Source: UMGS1766 sp963597355 (GTDB lineage: Bacteria > Bacillota > Clostridia > Oscillospirales > Oscillospiraceae). Taken from it: 64,000 nt of DNA. Both the position numbers and the translations under genes were made by a program. The notes below the pieces were generated by a model that worked only from the letters and a program-made list of their open reading frames with translations, was not told the origin of the DNA and made no database searches. The stretch lies in assembly GCA_963597355.1 (NCBI GenBank), contig CAVBPR010000016.1:1-64000 (forward strand). The letters are read 5' to 3'. Positions 51,481 through 60,431 of this stretch are shown here, one piece after another (position 1 is the first letter of the stretch; each line of letters opens with the position of its first letter).

Positions 51481-51798
51481 TTATTCGTACAGCAGCTTGG
51501 CTATATGGGCAAGCAATTCCTCCCGCTCCATGCTGCCAATTGCCTGATGCACCAGCTCTCCTTTTCGGAAGAACAGCAACGTAGGCATGGCATTCACTTT
51601 GTACTGGTCTGCAATTTCCGGATAAAAGGATATATTAATTCGTCCGAATGCCACGCCGGGCATTTCACCGCTGACTGACTCTAAAACCGGAGCCAGCATG
51701 ACACAGGCGCTGCAGTTTTCACCATAACAATCGATCACAACAAAGTCTGCCTTGGAAAACGGCTCCCATTCCAGCTCCTTTAACTCAGTGATTGCCAT
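51481..51798 (-). CDS. Thioredoxin with CSAC active site
   Basis: A 105-residue thioredoxin-fold protein. The active site is Cys29-Ser-Ala-Cys32 in place of WCGPC, with no Trp before it, and the cis-Pro is in NAMPTLLFF. A further Cys24 lies nearby. The changed active site suggests a dedicated partner rather than general thioredoxin. Its ATG lies in the last codons of the trigger-factor-like gene (14-base overlap), and GGAGG is five bases upstream. Confidence 0.85.
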   Translation of the reverse strand: MAITELKELEWEPFSKADFVVIDCYGENCSACVMLAPVLESVSGEMPGVAFGRINISFYPEIADQYKVNAMPTLLFFRKGELVHQAIGSMEREELLAHIAKLLYE

Positions 51799-52672
51799 TG
51801 ACAGCCTCCATTTTCTCCGTGATCACCTGATCAAGATAATCAAACATTCCGTTCATGCATTCACCGCTGTATGCCATTGCAATCAATTCTGCTCGATCCG
51901 GAAGTTCTTCCCCCATCAGGCTCATCATTTCCATCATCTGATCTGCCTGCTCCTCTAAGGCAGCCATATCAATTTCTATGCCATGTTTCTTGCAAATTGC
52001 CTCAGCGACCCAGGTCTGCTTTGCCTGAAGGATCGCCGACGCACGAATTTCTTCCGGCGTTGCCTCGATCCCGGCTTCTGCATACTCAGCCAGTGCATTT
52101 TCCATTTCTGCATCAATGGACGCATCCATTTCCGCTGCATCATAGTCAAAGTCGCTTTCCGTCAGCATACGATCCATAAAATAACGTGTTATCTGCTTTT
52201 TACAGTTCATCCGCTGATCTGCCGCCATTTCTTCTTCAACCTGCGCGCGGTAATCCGCAACCGTGGAGATTCCCTCCAGTCCAAGTTGAGCAATCAGTTC
52301 GTTGTTAACAGCCACTGGCTCACGATGAACAATGCGCTGCACCACCAATTTTACGGGGCGATCCATAATGGTTGTTTCCAGCGTATCTCCTACTGTTTTA
52401 CCAACTGCAGCTTTTACCGCCTTTTCTGCCCCCGGCAGATCCAGACCTGTAAAAAGCAGAATTTTTCGTTCGTCCGGGTAACTGGCCGCATCCGCTGCGC
52501 AATGCACGATATCGCCAGGTTCTGCAACGGCAACATCTGTTTCTTTCGCACAGCTTACACTCAATGCCTGCAGTCTGGCATCCACGGCACTGGAGTCCAA
52601 CTGAAACTGCAATAACTCCTCCGGAATGGCAATATCATCGATATCAAACAGTCTGGTAACCTGTCCCTCCAT
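51785..52672 (-). CDS. Trigger-factor-like protein without the ribosome-binding domain
   Basis: A 295-residue protein that matches the PPIase and C-terminal chaperone parts of trigger factor but lacks the N-terminal ribosome-binding domain with its GFRxGxxP loop. The middle part (about 40-115) has the EPGDIVHC and GKTVGDTLETTI features of the PPIase fold, and the rest (about 120-295) is helical and acidic, ending in KMEAVNGNH. Without the tail it would not bind ribosomes. GGGAG precedes the ATG at 52672. It heads an operon with a thioredoxin and an FTR-like protein. Confidence 0.75.
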   Translation of the reverse strand: MEGQVTRLFDIDDIAIPEELLQFQLDSSAVDARLQALSVSCAKETDVAVAEPGDIVHCAADAASYPDERKILLFTGLDLPGAEKAVKAAVGKTVGDTLETTIMDRPVKLVVQRIVHREPVAVNNELIAQLGLEGISTVADYRAQVEEEMAADQRMNCKKQITRYFMDRMLTESDFDYDAAEMDASIDAEMENALAEYAEAGIEATPEEIRASAILQAKQTWVAEAICKKHGIEIDMAALEEQADQMMEMMSLMGEELPDRAELIAMAYSGECMNGMFDYLDQVITEKMEAVNGNH

Positions 52673-52748
52673 GTCATTCTCCCTTCCTGTGTTCAACTCA
52701 GCTCAAATCATGTGAATTTATTTGAATTTAAAATGCCAGCTATTGTGC

Positions 52749-52777
52749 ATTTTATACTAAACCGAGCGGTCTTGCAA
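52749..52777 (-). promoter_or_regulatory. Promoter of the trigger-factor-like/thioredoxin/FTR operon
   Basis: Minus strand: TTGCAA (52772-52777), 17-base spacer, TAAAAT (52749-52754). Confidence 0.7.
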
Positions 52778-52803
52778 CAACTTTTATTGTTTTTTCTCAT
52801 TCG

Positions 52804-52833
52804 TTGCACATAATATAAATACTGTGCTATAAT
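52804..52833 (+). promoter_or_regulatory. Promoter of the thioesterase gene
   Basis: TTGCAC (52804-52809), 18-base spacer, TATAAT (52828-52833), divergent from the promoter at 52749. Confidence 0.6.
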
Positions 52834-52905
52834 CGGAACGAGTAGAAAGAAAAACTTCCATCTGTACTGAAAATGTGCAGCGGATAAAAATATTGGAGGT
52901 CTAAT

Positions 52906-53295
52906 ATGTTAGAAGTTGGAATTCAAGGGCAGCAGAACGCCGTTGTAAATGAAGCTACCACAGCACGGGTAATGGGCAGTGGTTCGTTGGATGTCTACGC
53001 AACCCCTGCTATGATCGCACTGATTGAAAAGGCCGCAATGCTGTCGGTTGCTCCGGAATTAGAAGCGGGCCAGGGAACCGTAGGGACAGATTTGAAAGTA
53101 CAGCATCTGGCTTCTACCCCCCTGGGCATGACAGTTACCGCAAAAACGGAGTTAGTCGAAGTGGATCGCCGTCGCCTTGTCTTTTCCGCCGAAGTTTATG
53201 ATGAAGCTGGCTTGATTGGTAAAGGAACTCATGAACGCTTTGTAATTGACGAGGCAAAGTTCCAGGCAAAGACAGATGCAAAAAAGTTGTCCTAA
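52906..53295 (+). CDS. Hotdog-fold thioesterase, FlK-like
   Basis: A 129-residue single hotdog domain. Thr33, Glu41 and His67 are placed like the catalytic set of the fluoroacetyl-CoA thioesterase FlK (Thr42, Glu50, His76), and the family length agrees. Many anaerobes carry FlK-type proteins of unknown substrate; acyl-CoA hydrolysis is likely but fluoroacetyl-CoA is not implied. GGAGG precedes the ATG. Single-gene unit with terminator. Confidence 0.82.
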   Translation: MLEVGIQGQQNAVVNEATTARVMGSGSLDVYATPAMIALIEKAAMLSVAPELEAGQGTVGTDLKVQHLASTPLGMTVTAKTELVEVDRRRLVFSAEVYDEAGLIGKGTHERFVIDEAKFQAKTDAKKLS

Positions 53296-53326
53296 TTTTT
53301 AGATCTACACTGCAATTGAAAAATCG

Positions 53327-53373
53327 AAAATCACCGGAATCAGTCTGAAAATGACTTTTCCCGGTGATTTTTT
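53327..53373. terminator. Terminator after the thioesterase gene and the secreted MMPL-associated gene
   Basis: AAAATCACCGG and CCGGTGATTTT pair, with an inner AGTC/GACT, followed by TTTTTT on the plus strand; the minus strand has TTTTCGATTTTT. It serves both converging genes. Confidence 0.85.
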
Positions 53374-53404
53374 AATTTGCCCGCTGAAACCTAAAATACG
53401 GAGG

Positions 53405-55423
53405 TCAATTTATTCCAAACAGGTTGAGCAGCTTTTGCCAGAAGGTGCGCTGAGTTTCCTGAGGCGCATCATCGGAAGACGGCTCATCGGTTTCGATTGC
53501 AGCTGTCTTGATAACGAACTGTACCGATTTTATATTTGTGTTTTTACTGGAAACAAAGGATGTTATTTCCGAATCACTTCCGGTGATAGAGGAAGTCATC
53601 GAATCAATCTCGCTGCTGATTTGCGTATCCATGTCCGAGGTTTGGTCGACAAACTCAGAAGTGCCGTCCGTCAACGTTTCCGTACCGCTATATAGTGCAC
53701 TGACCGCATCATTCAATTCACCAACAGAAAGTTCGAGGGTTCCTGTGTTGCTGTATAGTGTGTCCATATTCAGCTTCAATGTTTTTGCCCCGGCAGCCGC
53801 ATCGCTGACAGCACTGGTATAATCGACCAGTCCCTGATAAAAAACGCCATAACTGTCCAGCTGCCCTTTTAATTCCGACACCTGTTCTGCGGCCGCACTA
53901 ACTGTGGCAACTGCGGCATTGATCTGGGCAGTTACTTCATCCGATGACATCAGCTGCTGAATATAAGCATTCCTGATTTGCGTCTTTTGTTCTTCCGTCA
54001 GGGAATCAACTGCCCCCTGGAGAATTTGCTCTTTTTGTTCCTCCGTAAGCTGGGCAACAGCGCTATTCAGAATTTGCGATTTCTGTTCTTCTGTCATGTT
54101 GGCAACGGTCTGGGCAATTACGGCCTGTCCCTCGGCAGTTTTCAGGAACGCAGCAGCCTGTTCTTCGGAATAACCGCTTTGGATGAGTTGCTCATAGACC
54201 AACTGCGCCGCAACCTGAGCATAAAGTGTGTCTGCCTGAGAGGAAATGTAGGCATAGTAAATGGCATTCGCCTGGGATTCGATGTAACCGCGATAAAGCG
54301 TCTCGGCCTGAGCTTCTACCTGTTGAGTCACCTGTTGCAGTGCGGACTGATAGGCTTGCTGATATACCGCATCCGCATCCATCTGATTCAACAAATCCAT
54401 CAAGACAGAAGCATAATTCGAAGGAGTCAATATAACCGGACTCATACCTTTTTCCGCTAATTGAACATTGAGTGCCGTCGCGGCCGCAGTGCACAATCCG
54501 GCATATGCGGTATATGCCCCGTCCGTCAATTGGTCACTCTTTTCGGTGATATCGGAAAGGCCGGAGTACAACTCTCCTGCTCCGTTAGACAGAGCGCCTA
54601 CACCAGAATTCAACTCGCCTACTTTATCTTTTAAAGTTTCTGTGGCACTGGAAAGTTGACCGGCACCATCTTCCAGTTGGAAAGCACCATCATTTATGTC
54701 ATTTATGGCGGCGACAATTTCATTCACCTTGTCCATTAGCTCTGTGTCATCCACATCAAGGTTCATATTCAGGCGAACACCATTGATTGCGACAGCATCC
54801 ATTTCAAACTCTGTGACATCGGCAGTGATAACGGTGTCAATGCCTTTGCCTGGCAAGATGGTATAGGTGAGCTGTTTGTCACTGCCTACATTGGCAACAG
54901 TTGCACCGTCTGCGACAATGTTTTGACAAAGACCCGTATCTAATGTGAAGGAAGCCTGAAGTGCATAATTTTCAAAGAAACTGCCTGTGCAGGTTTTGTT
55001 TTGTGTGACGGTAAAGTAGATCTTCAGTGCTCCGCTTTTACCGGCAATTTCTTCAGTAGAATATTCCTTTCCATCCAGAACATACCGAATAGAGATATCC
55101 CAAGGAATCTCCGTTGTTTTCAATGTCCCCTGATAATAAAATTTCTCCGCATTTGTTGCACATGTAATTTCGTCTCCGGCTTGATGGATTGGATCCGTTG
55201 TATTCAGCACCTTTACGCTGGAATAATCCCCATAATCCGTAATATTTCCACCGGCAAAGATATTGACGGCTTCCAGATCGGTTACCTTACCGGAAGCGTC
55301 GGTCATAACATAAATGACCTCTTCTTTTTCCGAAGGCGCTGTTTCCGCAAATGCCGGAATGACAAGCCCGCTCAAAAGCACTGCTGATAGTGCGGCTGCA
55401 GTAAATTTTTGTATATGTCTCAT
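53405..55423 (-). CDS. Secreted coiled-coil protein (YhgE-like) of the MMPL module
   Basis: A 672-residue exported protein with a signal peptide (about 1-26, ending in IPAFA). After a beta-rich N-terminal part (about 30-240) there are long helical runs with repeated short heptad-like blocks (GAGQLSSATETLKDKVGELN, GVGALSNGAGELYSGL) like the YhgE/Pip domain of phage-infection-type proteins, and three copies of a TEEQKxQIxNxxVxxL repeat near 440-500. The C terminus has a Ser-rich linker and FWQKLLNLFG. It overlaps the MMPL gene by four bases, so the two act together in export or wall transfer. Confidence 0.75.
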   Translation of the reverse strand: MRHIQKFTAAALSAVLLSGLVIPAFAETAPSEKEEVIYVMTDASGKVTDLEAVNIFAGGNITDYGDYSSVKVLNTTDPIHQAGDEITCATNAEKFYYQGTLKTTEIPWDISIRYVLDGKEYSTEEIAGKSGALKIYFTVTQNKTCTGSFFENYALQASFTLDTGLCQNIVADGATVANVGSDKQLTYTILPGKGIDTVITADVTEFEMDAVAINGVRLNMNLDVDDTELMDKVNEIVAAINDINDGAFQLEDGAGQLSSATETLKDKVGELNSGVGALSNGAGELYSGLSDITEKSDQLTDGAYTAYAGLCTAAATALNVQLAEKGMSPVILTPSNYASVLMDLLNQMDADAVYQQAYQSALQQVTQQVEAQAETLYRGYIESQANAIYYAYISSQADTLYAQVAAQLVYEQLIQSGYSEEQAAAFLKTAEGQAVIAQTVANMTEEQKSQILNSAVAQLTEEQKEQILQGAVDSLTEEQKTQIRNAYIQQLMSSDEVTAQINAAVATVSAAAEQVSELKGQLDSYGVFYQGLVDYTSAVSDAAAGAKTLKLNMDTLYSNTGTLELSVGELNDAVSALYSGTETLTDGTSEFVDQTSDMDTQISSEIDSMTSSITGSDSEITSFVSSKNTNIKSVQFVIKTAAIETDEPSSDDAPQETQRTFWQKLLNLFGIN

Positions 55424-57489
55424 GAAGCAAGGATCTCCTTTGTGTTTTTCGCTTGAGATTTTTCTCGAACAATGAATCGATCAAATAGATACAATAGCCC
55501 GGGCAATACAAACAGGACGATTGCAAGGGAACAAAGCGTTCCTTTCCCGAGGAAATATCCAAGTTGGGAAAGCAAACCATGGGTTGAAAAGAAGCCAAGT
55601 AAAAAACCTACCACGGTCAATACACTGGCGGAGGTCAGCACAGACACTGAGACAGCAGAAATGGTTTGCACCACCGCTTCACGTTTGGCGTAGCTTTGCC
55701 GCATTTCTTTATATCGATCGGTGAACAAGATGGCGTAATCTACGGTTGCACCAAGCTGAATCGAGCTGATGATCAGGTAGGCAATATAGAAAATAGATTG
55801 ATTTCCAAAGTAAGGAATGGAAAGGTTGATCCAAATTGCCGCTTCGATCGACAGCACAAGGATGATTGGTAGAATCAGTGACTTCATTGTGAGCAACAGC
55901 ACGAGAAACACAGCAGCAATTGCGATGAGATTCACTTTCACCATATCTGCGGTAACTGTATCCATCAGATCATAGGTGGATACACCCTCGCCGGCTAAAT
56001 ACCATGTGCCCGGATAGTACTGTTCTGCCGTATCTCGCACTTGCTCCACCAAAGAAAAGGTCTCGTCTCCTTCATAGCTGGCATCCACGGTCAATACCAT
56101 GCGGGTATAGTTTTCACTGTTTAATTTGGAAAGCGTACCGCTGTCCAGATATTGCTCCGGAATGGTTGCTCCTACTGTGTCTACATAGGATACAATGCTC
56201 TTTATCTGCGCTATATTATGAAGCGCTTGTGACAATTCCAGCTGAGTGGCAGTGCTCTCCTTTGGAATCAACAACACATAAGTGTCTTGCTTTCCAAAGG
56301 TATCTTCAATTTTATCTGTATCAGCACCAAGTTTGGTTTCGCTTCCAAAGATGTGGGAAGCGCCGTAATAAAAACTGTTGGCATTTGAAGCCAGATAGCA
56401 TGGGACAATGAGGATGGCAAACAAAATGACCATCGGCATCATAATGTGACAGATAAAGGTTCCAAATTTGTGGAACGACGGCATAAAAGAACGATGCTGT
56501 GATTGATCGATGAACTTATAGGTGCGCAGAATGAGTGCAGGCATAAAGGTGAAAACGGTAATCAAACTGATTGCCACGCCCTTTGCCAGCGCAAGACCCA
56601 AATCGGGACCAATCTGGAATTGCATCAGGCACAATGCTAAAAAACCAATTACGGTTGTTAAGCCGCTGGACAGGATGGATGTGGTGGACATCGTCAATGC
56701 CTGGATCATCGCCTCTTTTGGATTGGGAGCAGTTTTTCGGCATTCTGCAAAGCGATGCAAAAGGAAAACGGAATAGTCCAGCGACACTGCAAGCTGCAGA
56801 ATATTTCCGGCGGCATTGGTCACGAATGAGATCTCGCCGAAGATGATGTTGCTTCCTGCGTTGATGATTACAGCGATTCCAAGTCCGGCCAAGACAAGAA
56901 AAGGCTCTGCAAAGGAAGTCGTCGTAAGGATCAGGACAAATAAGACAAAGGCGACCGCAATAACAGCTATGACTCTAATTTCATTTACGGTACTGGTCGT
57001 GGCCGTCGCAGTTGAGACCGCACTCCCTGTCATTGCATTGTCGTCGCCGATAATATCCCGAATCGCGTTTACAGCGTCAATTCTTTTTTCTTCGGAAATA
57101 GTTACAGAAAACAATGCATTACTGTCCTTATAGTAGGTTTCTACGCTGTCGGAATCCAATGTCTCCAGCGGAACGGTTAAGCTTGCAACATCATCCAGCC
57201 AGGTAACATCCGTTACCCCGTCAACGGCCATCAGCTTTTCCTTGTATTCCAGGGCTTGTGGAACGGTTACATCCTGCACCAATACGCGTGCATTCGGTAT
57301 TCCGCCCTCATATTCCTGCTCCATCAAGTCCAGTGCCTGCGTTGATGCGCTATCTGGTGGCAGATAGTCGTTCATGTCGTAATCGACTGAAATAAACTGC
57401 TTGCAAACTGCGCAGACAGCAAACAGAACCAGAAAAACAGCAATGACGGACTTTGTGTGATTGACAATGTACCTATAGAATTTTGTCAT
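55420..57489 (-). CDS. MMPL/RND-family transporter
   Basis: A 689-residue polytopic protein in two halves, each with one helix, an extracellular domain and a cluster of five helices. Sequences NILQLAVSLDYSVFLLHRF and QLGATVDYAILFTDRYKEMR carry the paired DY residues that drive proton-linked export in MMPL proteins. Relatives move lipids or hydrophobic molecules to the outside. The ATG at 57489 follows GAGGAG by 10 bases; it overlaps the upstream small gene by 17 bases. Confidence 0.9.
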   Translation of the reverse strand: MTKFYRYIVNHTKSVIAVFLVLFAVCAVCKQFISVDYDMNDYLPPDSASTQALDLMEQEYEGGIPNARVLVQDVTVPQALEYKEKLMAVDGVTDVTWLDDVASLTVPLETLDSDSVETYYKDSNALFSVTISEEKRIDAVNAIRDIIGDDNAMTGSAVSTATATTSTVNEIRVIAVIAVAFVLFVLILTTTSFAEPFLVLAGLGIAVIINAGSNIIFGEISFVTNAAGNILQLAVSLDYSVFLLHRFAECRKTAPNPKEAMIQALTMSTTSILSSGLTTVIGFLALCLMQFQIGPDLGLALAKGVAISLITVFTFMPALILRTYKFIDQSQHRSFMPSFHKFGTFICHIMMPMVILFAILIVPCYLASNANSFYYGASHIFGSETKLGADTDKIEDTFGKQDTYVLLIPKESTATQLELSQALHNIAQIKSIVSYVDTVGATIPEQYLDSGTLSKLNSENYTRMVLTVDASYEGDETFSLVEQVRDTAEQYYPGTWYLAGEGVSTYDLMDTVTADMVKVNLIAIAAVFLVLLLTMKSLILPIILVLSIEAAIWINLSIPYFGNQSIFYIAYLIISSIQLGATVDYAILFTDRYKEMRQSYAKREAVVQTISAVSVSVLTSASVLTVVGFLLGFFSTHGLLSQLGYFLGKGTLCSLAIVLFVLPGLLYLFDRFIVREKSQAKNTKEILAS

Positions 57490-57790
57490 CAATAAAAAAC
57501 TCCTCTCCGGAAATGGAATAATATGCACCGGAATTCGTCTTCAGATTCATAAGAATCTCTCGTCCGCTGATTGTGCCGACTGCGCTGTAGTATATTGTGG
57601 CAATCAATGTCCGCAGTGTTCCGGCAACCGTTATCTGTCCATTTTCCGTCAGAGTACCGCTGAAGGAATTTTTTTCGCCCATTACACTCAGCCATCCGTC
57701 TATGTTTCCTTCTGTCTCATGTAATGTCATGGTTCCATTTCGGACTCCAAGTGGCACAACCAGACGAATTCGGTAGAATTTCTCGGTCAT
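57473..57790 (-). CDS. Small conserved protein upstream of the MMPL transporter
   Basis: A 105-residue soluble beta-rich protein without signal or cysteine. It has repeated Gly-Thr patterns (NGTMTLHETEGNIDGWLSVMG, SFSGTLTENGQITVAGTLRT), which suggest a small beta-barrel. AAAGGAG precedes the ATG at 57790. It overlaps the MMPL start by 17 bases and is transcribed divergently from a TetR gene, so it is the first gene of the regulated unit. Function unknown. Confidence 0.7.
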   Translation of the reverse strand: MTEKFYRIRLVVPLGVRNGTMTLHETEGNIDGWLSVMGEKNSFSGTLTENGQITVAGTLRTLIATIYYSAVGTISGREILMNLKTNSGAYYSISGEEFFIDDKIL

Positions 57791-57926
57791 ATTTCCGCTC
57801 CTTTCCTTGATTTCAGGTATCAGATTACCGAAGAACAGCACGGAATAAAATGGTCAGACACCATGGATTTAGGTAAAAAACGGTCAAACAGGAGTAAATT
57901 GTGGGGCAAATATACGTCCTAATTCG

Positions 57927-57955
57927 TTGTATTATTTAATGGACAAGTGTATCAT
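57927..57955 (+). promoter_or_regulatory. Promoter of the TetR gene
   Basis: TTGTAT (57927-57932), 17-base spacer, TATCAT (57950-57955). A bound TetR in this 190-base gap could control both directions. Confidence 0.55.
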
Positions 57956-57978
57956 AAATACAAAAGGAGTTGATACGA

Positions 57979-58557
57979 GTGAAACACGCGGTAACAACAC
58001 AGAATACAAGAAAAATCTTTGCCGCTTCCTTGAAAAAGTTCATGGAAAAGAAACCGCTTTCCAAGATTACGGTCAGCGAAATTGTTGCAGATTGCGGGGT
58101 CAATCGAAAGACCTTTTATTATCATTTCGAAGATATCTATTCTCTGCTGAAATGGATGCTGGAAGAAGAGGCATTTGATGTAGTGAAACAGTTTGATCTG
58201 CTGGTCGATTATCGGGAGGCAATCCTGTTTGTGCTGAAATATGTACGGCAGAACAAGCACTTGCTTTGCTGCGCCTATGACAGCATGGGCCGCGATGAAA
58301 TGAAGCGGTTTTTCTATGCGGATTTTGTTGGTATCACAAAAAATATTATTCAGAATACCGAGCAGGAAATGGGCATTCGTGTTGATCCGCAGTTTGAAGA
58401 ATTCCTGACCCATTTTTATACCGAGGCGATTGCCGGCCTTCTGATTGATGAATTCACAAACAGAGAAGGTCACGATACAGAAAAAGCAGTCGAGTATATT
58501 TCCCTAATCTTAAAAACCTCCTTACCCAGCGTTCTGTCTGGCTCACAGAAAACATAA
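57979..58557 (+). CDS. TetR-family regulator of the MMPL module
   Basis: A 192-residue TetR/AcrR protein. The helix-turn-helix is in the first 60 residues (KITVSEIVADCGVNRKTFYYHFEDIYSLL), and the C-terminal part (about 75-185) resembles the ligand domain of the DhaS-like TetR group. The start is the GTG at 57979, with GGAG nine bases upstream; an earlier TTG lies too close to that site. Divergent from the small protein/MMPL/YhgE-like operon, which it probably represses. Confidence 0.87.
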   Translation: MKHAVTTQNTRKIFAASLKKFMEKKPLSKITVSEIVADCGVNRKTFYYHFEDIYSLLKWMLEEEAFDVVKQFDLLVDYREAILFVLKYVRQNKHLLCCAYDSMGRDEMKRFFYADFVGITKNIIQNTEQEMGIRVDPQFEEFLTHFYTEAIAGLLIDEFTNREGHDTEKAVEYISLILKTSLPSVLSGSQKT

Positions 58558-58612
58558 TTGACATGGACAGCAAAGAATATCTCCCGTTCAGGCAATGAGC
58601 TCGTCATTCGAC

Positions 58613-58660
58613 AAAAAAAGACTTGCGGCAATACCGTGAATGTACTGCCACAAGTCTTTT
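58613..58660 (-). terminator. Terminator of the dpp-reductase operon
   Basis: AAAAGACTTG/CAAGTCTTTT with a further GGCA/TGCC pairing; on the minus strand seven T residues follow. It lies between the converging TetR and reductase genes. Confidence 0.85.
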
Positions 58661-58721
58661 GTTATGTTTCATTCTGTCTGTGCCTTACTTCATCTGCGCA
58701 CTGCAGAGGACAACTTATACA

Positions 58722-60419
58722 TCAGAGGGACTCCGCCGCATTTTCTCCCGCAAGGAATCCGCTGGCAAAGGCCCAGGCAAGGTCATTAATGATCTGCACC
58801 TTAACGCCACCCTGATTGATGAACCGTCCAGAGGCAAAGTCACCTGTCACATAGAGATTTTCGATTATTCCGCCATCTGCCGCCACAGCCTGCATTCTTG
58901 CATTGACTGGTACGCCGCCAAAGGCTCCGTCCGTAGCCATAGTACACCGTAGTGCATAAAAAGGGCCTTCTCTCAATGGTTTCAGCGCATCCGAAGTCTT
59001 GCAAAAGTCTGTATCTGCACCCGCATCACACAGGGCATTATAGCGCTCTACTGTGGCGGTCAGTGCCGCCGAATCGATGCCGCACTGCTCCGCCAGAGCT
59101 TCTATGGTCTCGGCACACTTGAAGGCAAAGCCATACTCTCTCAATGCACCATTCAGATCATCCTGCCAGTTCTCCGGCAGGGGCGGCATGGGAAATAGAC
59201 CGGACTGCACACCGGAATGGGAACGCTCCACTGCCCGCTCCACACAACCGGCGTCGAAAATTTTGAAGCTCACACCGTTGGTCTGATCCCGCAGAGGGAT
59301 AGCCTGACCAAAGAAATTACCCCGGCTGCCCATCTGTTCATTAACCCAGCGCTGTCCCTGTTCGTTGACCTGAATGACAGAAGGGTCAAACATCATAGCT
59401 CCGAAACAGGCATAGGGTGTGTCATCCGCAGGCATAAACAACGGCCCCATGAGTCGCAGGCAGAAGCTGTCCGAATCCAACTTTGCTCCCACCTGTTTCG
59501 CCATCTTCAGACCGTCACCGGTATAAGCAGCGGAGCGGTGGGCAGAGCGCACTTTCTTCATCTGAGCAAATTTCGGATCAACCTGCTCCAGCACTTTCTG
59601 GTTTTCGATCCAGCTGCCAGTCGCCAGCACACATTCTTTGCAGGTAATACGCACCATGCCGCCATCATCCCGACACAGTACACCGGTGATTTTTCCGTCC
59701 TCGCTCATAAGCTCCTGTGCCGCTGTTCCGGTGAGTACCGTAACTCCCCGCTTCTGGCACAGCGAAAGCATCTGATCCATAATGTACTTGCCGGTACCGC
59801 CCTGCGCACCGTGGCGCATTTTCTTGAATACTGGCACCACCGGCCCACCGGGGCCATCAAAGATGTAGTGTCCCTCGCGGAACTCATCCTCTACATGGTC
59901 GCCCGTGTCACACAGCCAGTCAAAGAAACGTCCTGTGGCCTCAAAGCAGTTCCGCGCCAACTGAGGATCCAATCTCCAGTAAGTGGCATCCATTGCGCGA
60001 ATCAACTCCTCTTCCATCACATCGGGAAGATTTCGCTCTGTCTGCCAGCGGCTGCGGTACATTTTAAAGTCCGCCGCGTACCACGCACCGCCGCCGGTGC
60101 GTTTCTGCTTTTCAACTACAATGACCTTGATGTTCGGATTCTCTGCCGCCCGTGCCGCCGCTACCATACCGGCACCGCCGCCACCCAACACCAACACATC
60201 GCAGTCCAACTCGATGAGCGCGTGGGGCTGAACCGGCACTGGAGGTGCATTCAAATCGATGGGGGCACACTCCTTGCACACTGTGGCACATTTTCCGCAA
60301 GAGATACACTTTTTTTCATCTATCAATGGCCGGTCTTCTGTCAGGCAGATTGCGCCCACAGGACATTCTACCTTACATTTCAGACAGGCCACGCAATTAT
60401 CTTGAATATAATAAGCCAT
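58722..60419 (-). CDS. Ferredoxin-domain FAD-dependent reductase (fumarate reductase/ketosteroid dehydrogenase type)
   Basis: A 565-residue cytoplasmic flavoprotein. The N terminus (about 1-55) has two CxxCxxCxxxC motifs for 2[4Fe-4S]. An FAD_binding_2 domain follows, with VLGGGGAGMVAAARAAE and a C-terminal VTGDFASGRFINQGGVKVQ. Such enzymes reduce an activated C=C or dehydrogenate a ring substrate; the substrate is not clear and there is no heme or signal peptide. AGGAAAGAAG precedes the ATG. It is 12 bases after the 5'-nucleotidase-domain gene and ends the dpp operon. Confidence 0.87.
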   Translation of the reverse strand: MAYYIQDNCVACLKCKVECPVGAICLTEDRPLIDEKKCISCGKCATVCKECAPIDLNAPPVPVQPHALIELDCDVLVLGGGGAGMVAAARAAENPNIKVIVVEKQKRTGGGAWYAADFKMYRSRWQTERNLPDVMEEELIRAMDATYWRLDPQLARNCFEATGRFFDWLCDTGDHVEDEFREGHYIFDGPGGPVVPVFKKMRHGAQGGTGKYIMDQMLSLCQKRGVTVLTGTAAQELMSEDGKITGVLCRDDGGMVRITCKECVLATGSWIENQKVLEQVDPKFAQMKKVRSAHRSAAYTGDGLKMAKQVGAKLDSDSFCLRLMGPLFMPADDTPYACFGAMMFDPSVIQVNEQGQRWVNEQMGSRGNFFGQAIPLRDQTNGVSFKIFDAGCVERAVERSHSGVQSGLFPMPPLPENWQDDLNGALREYGFAFKCAETIEALAEQCGIDSAALTATVERYNALCDAGADTDFCKTSDALKPLREGPFYALRCTMATDGAFGGVPVNARMQAVAADGGIIENLYVTGDFASGRFINQGGVKVQIINDLAWAFASGFLAGENAAESL

Positions 60420-60431
60420 TTTCTTCTTTCC

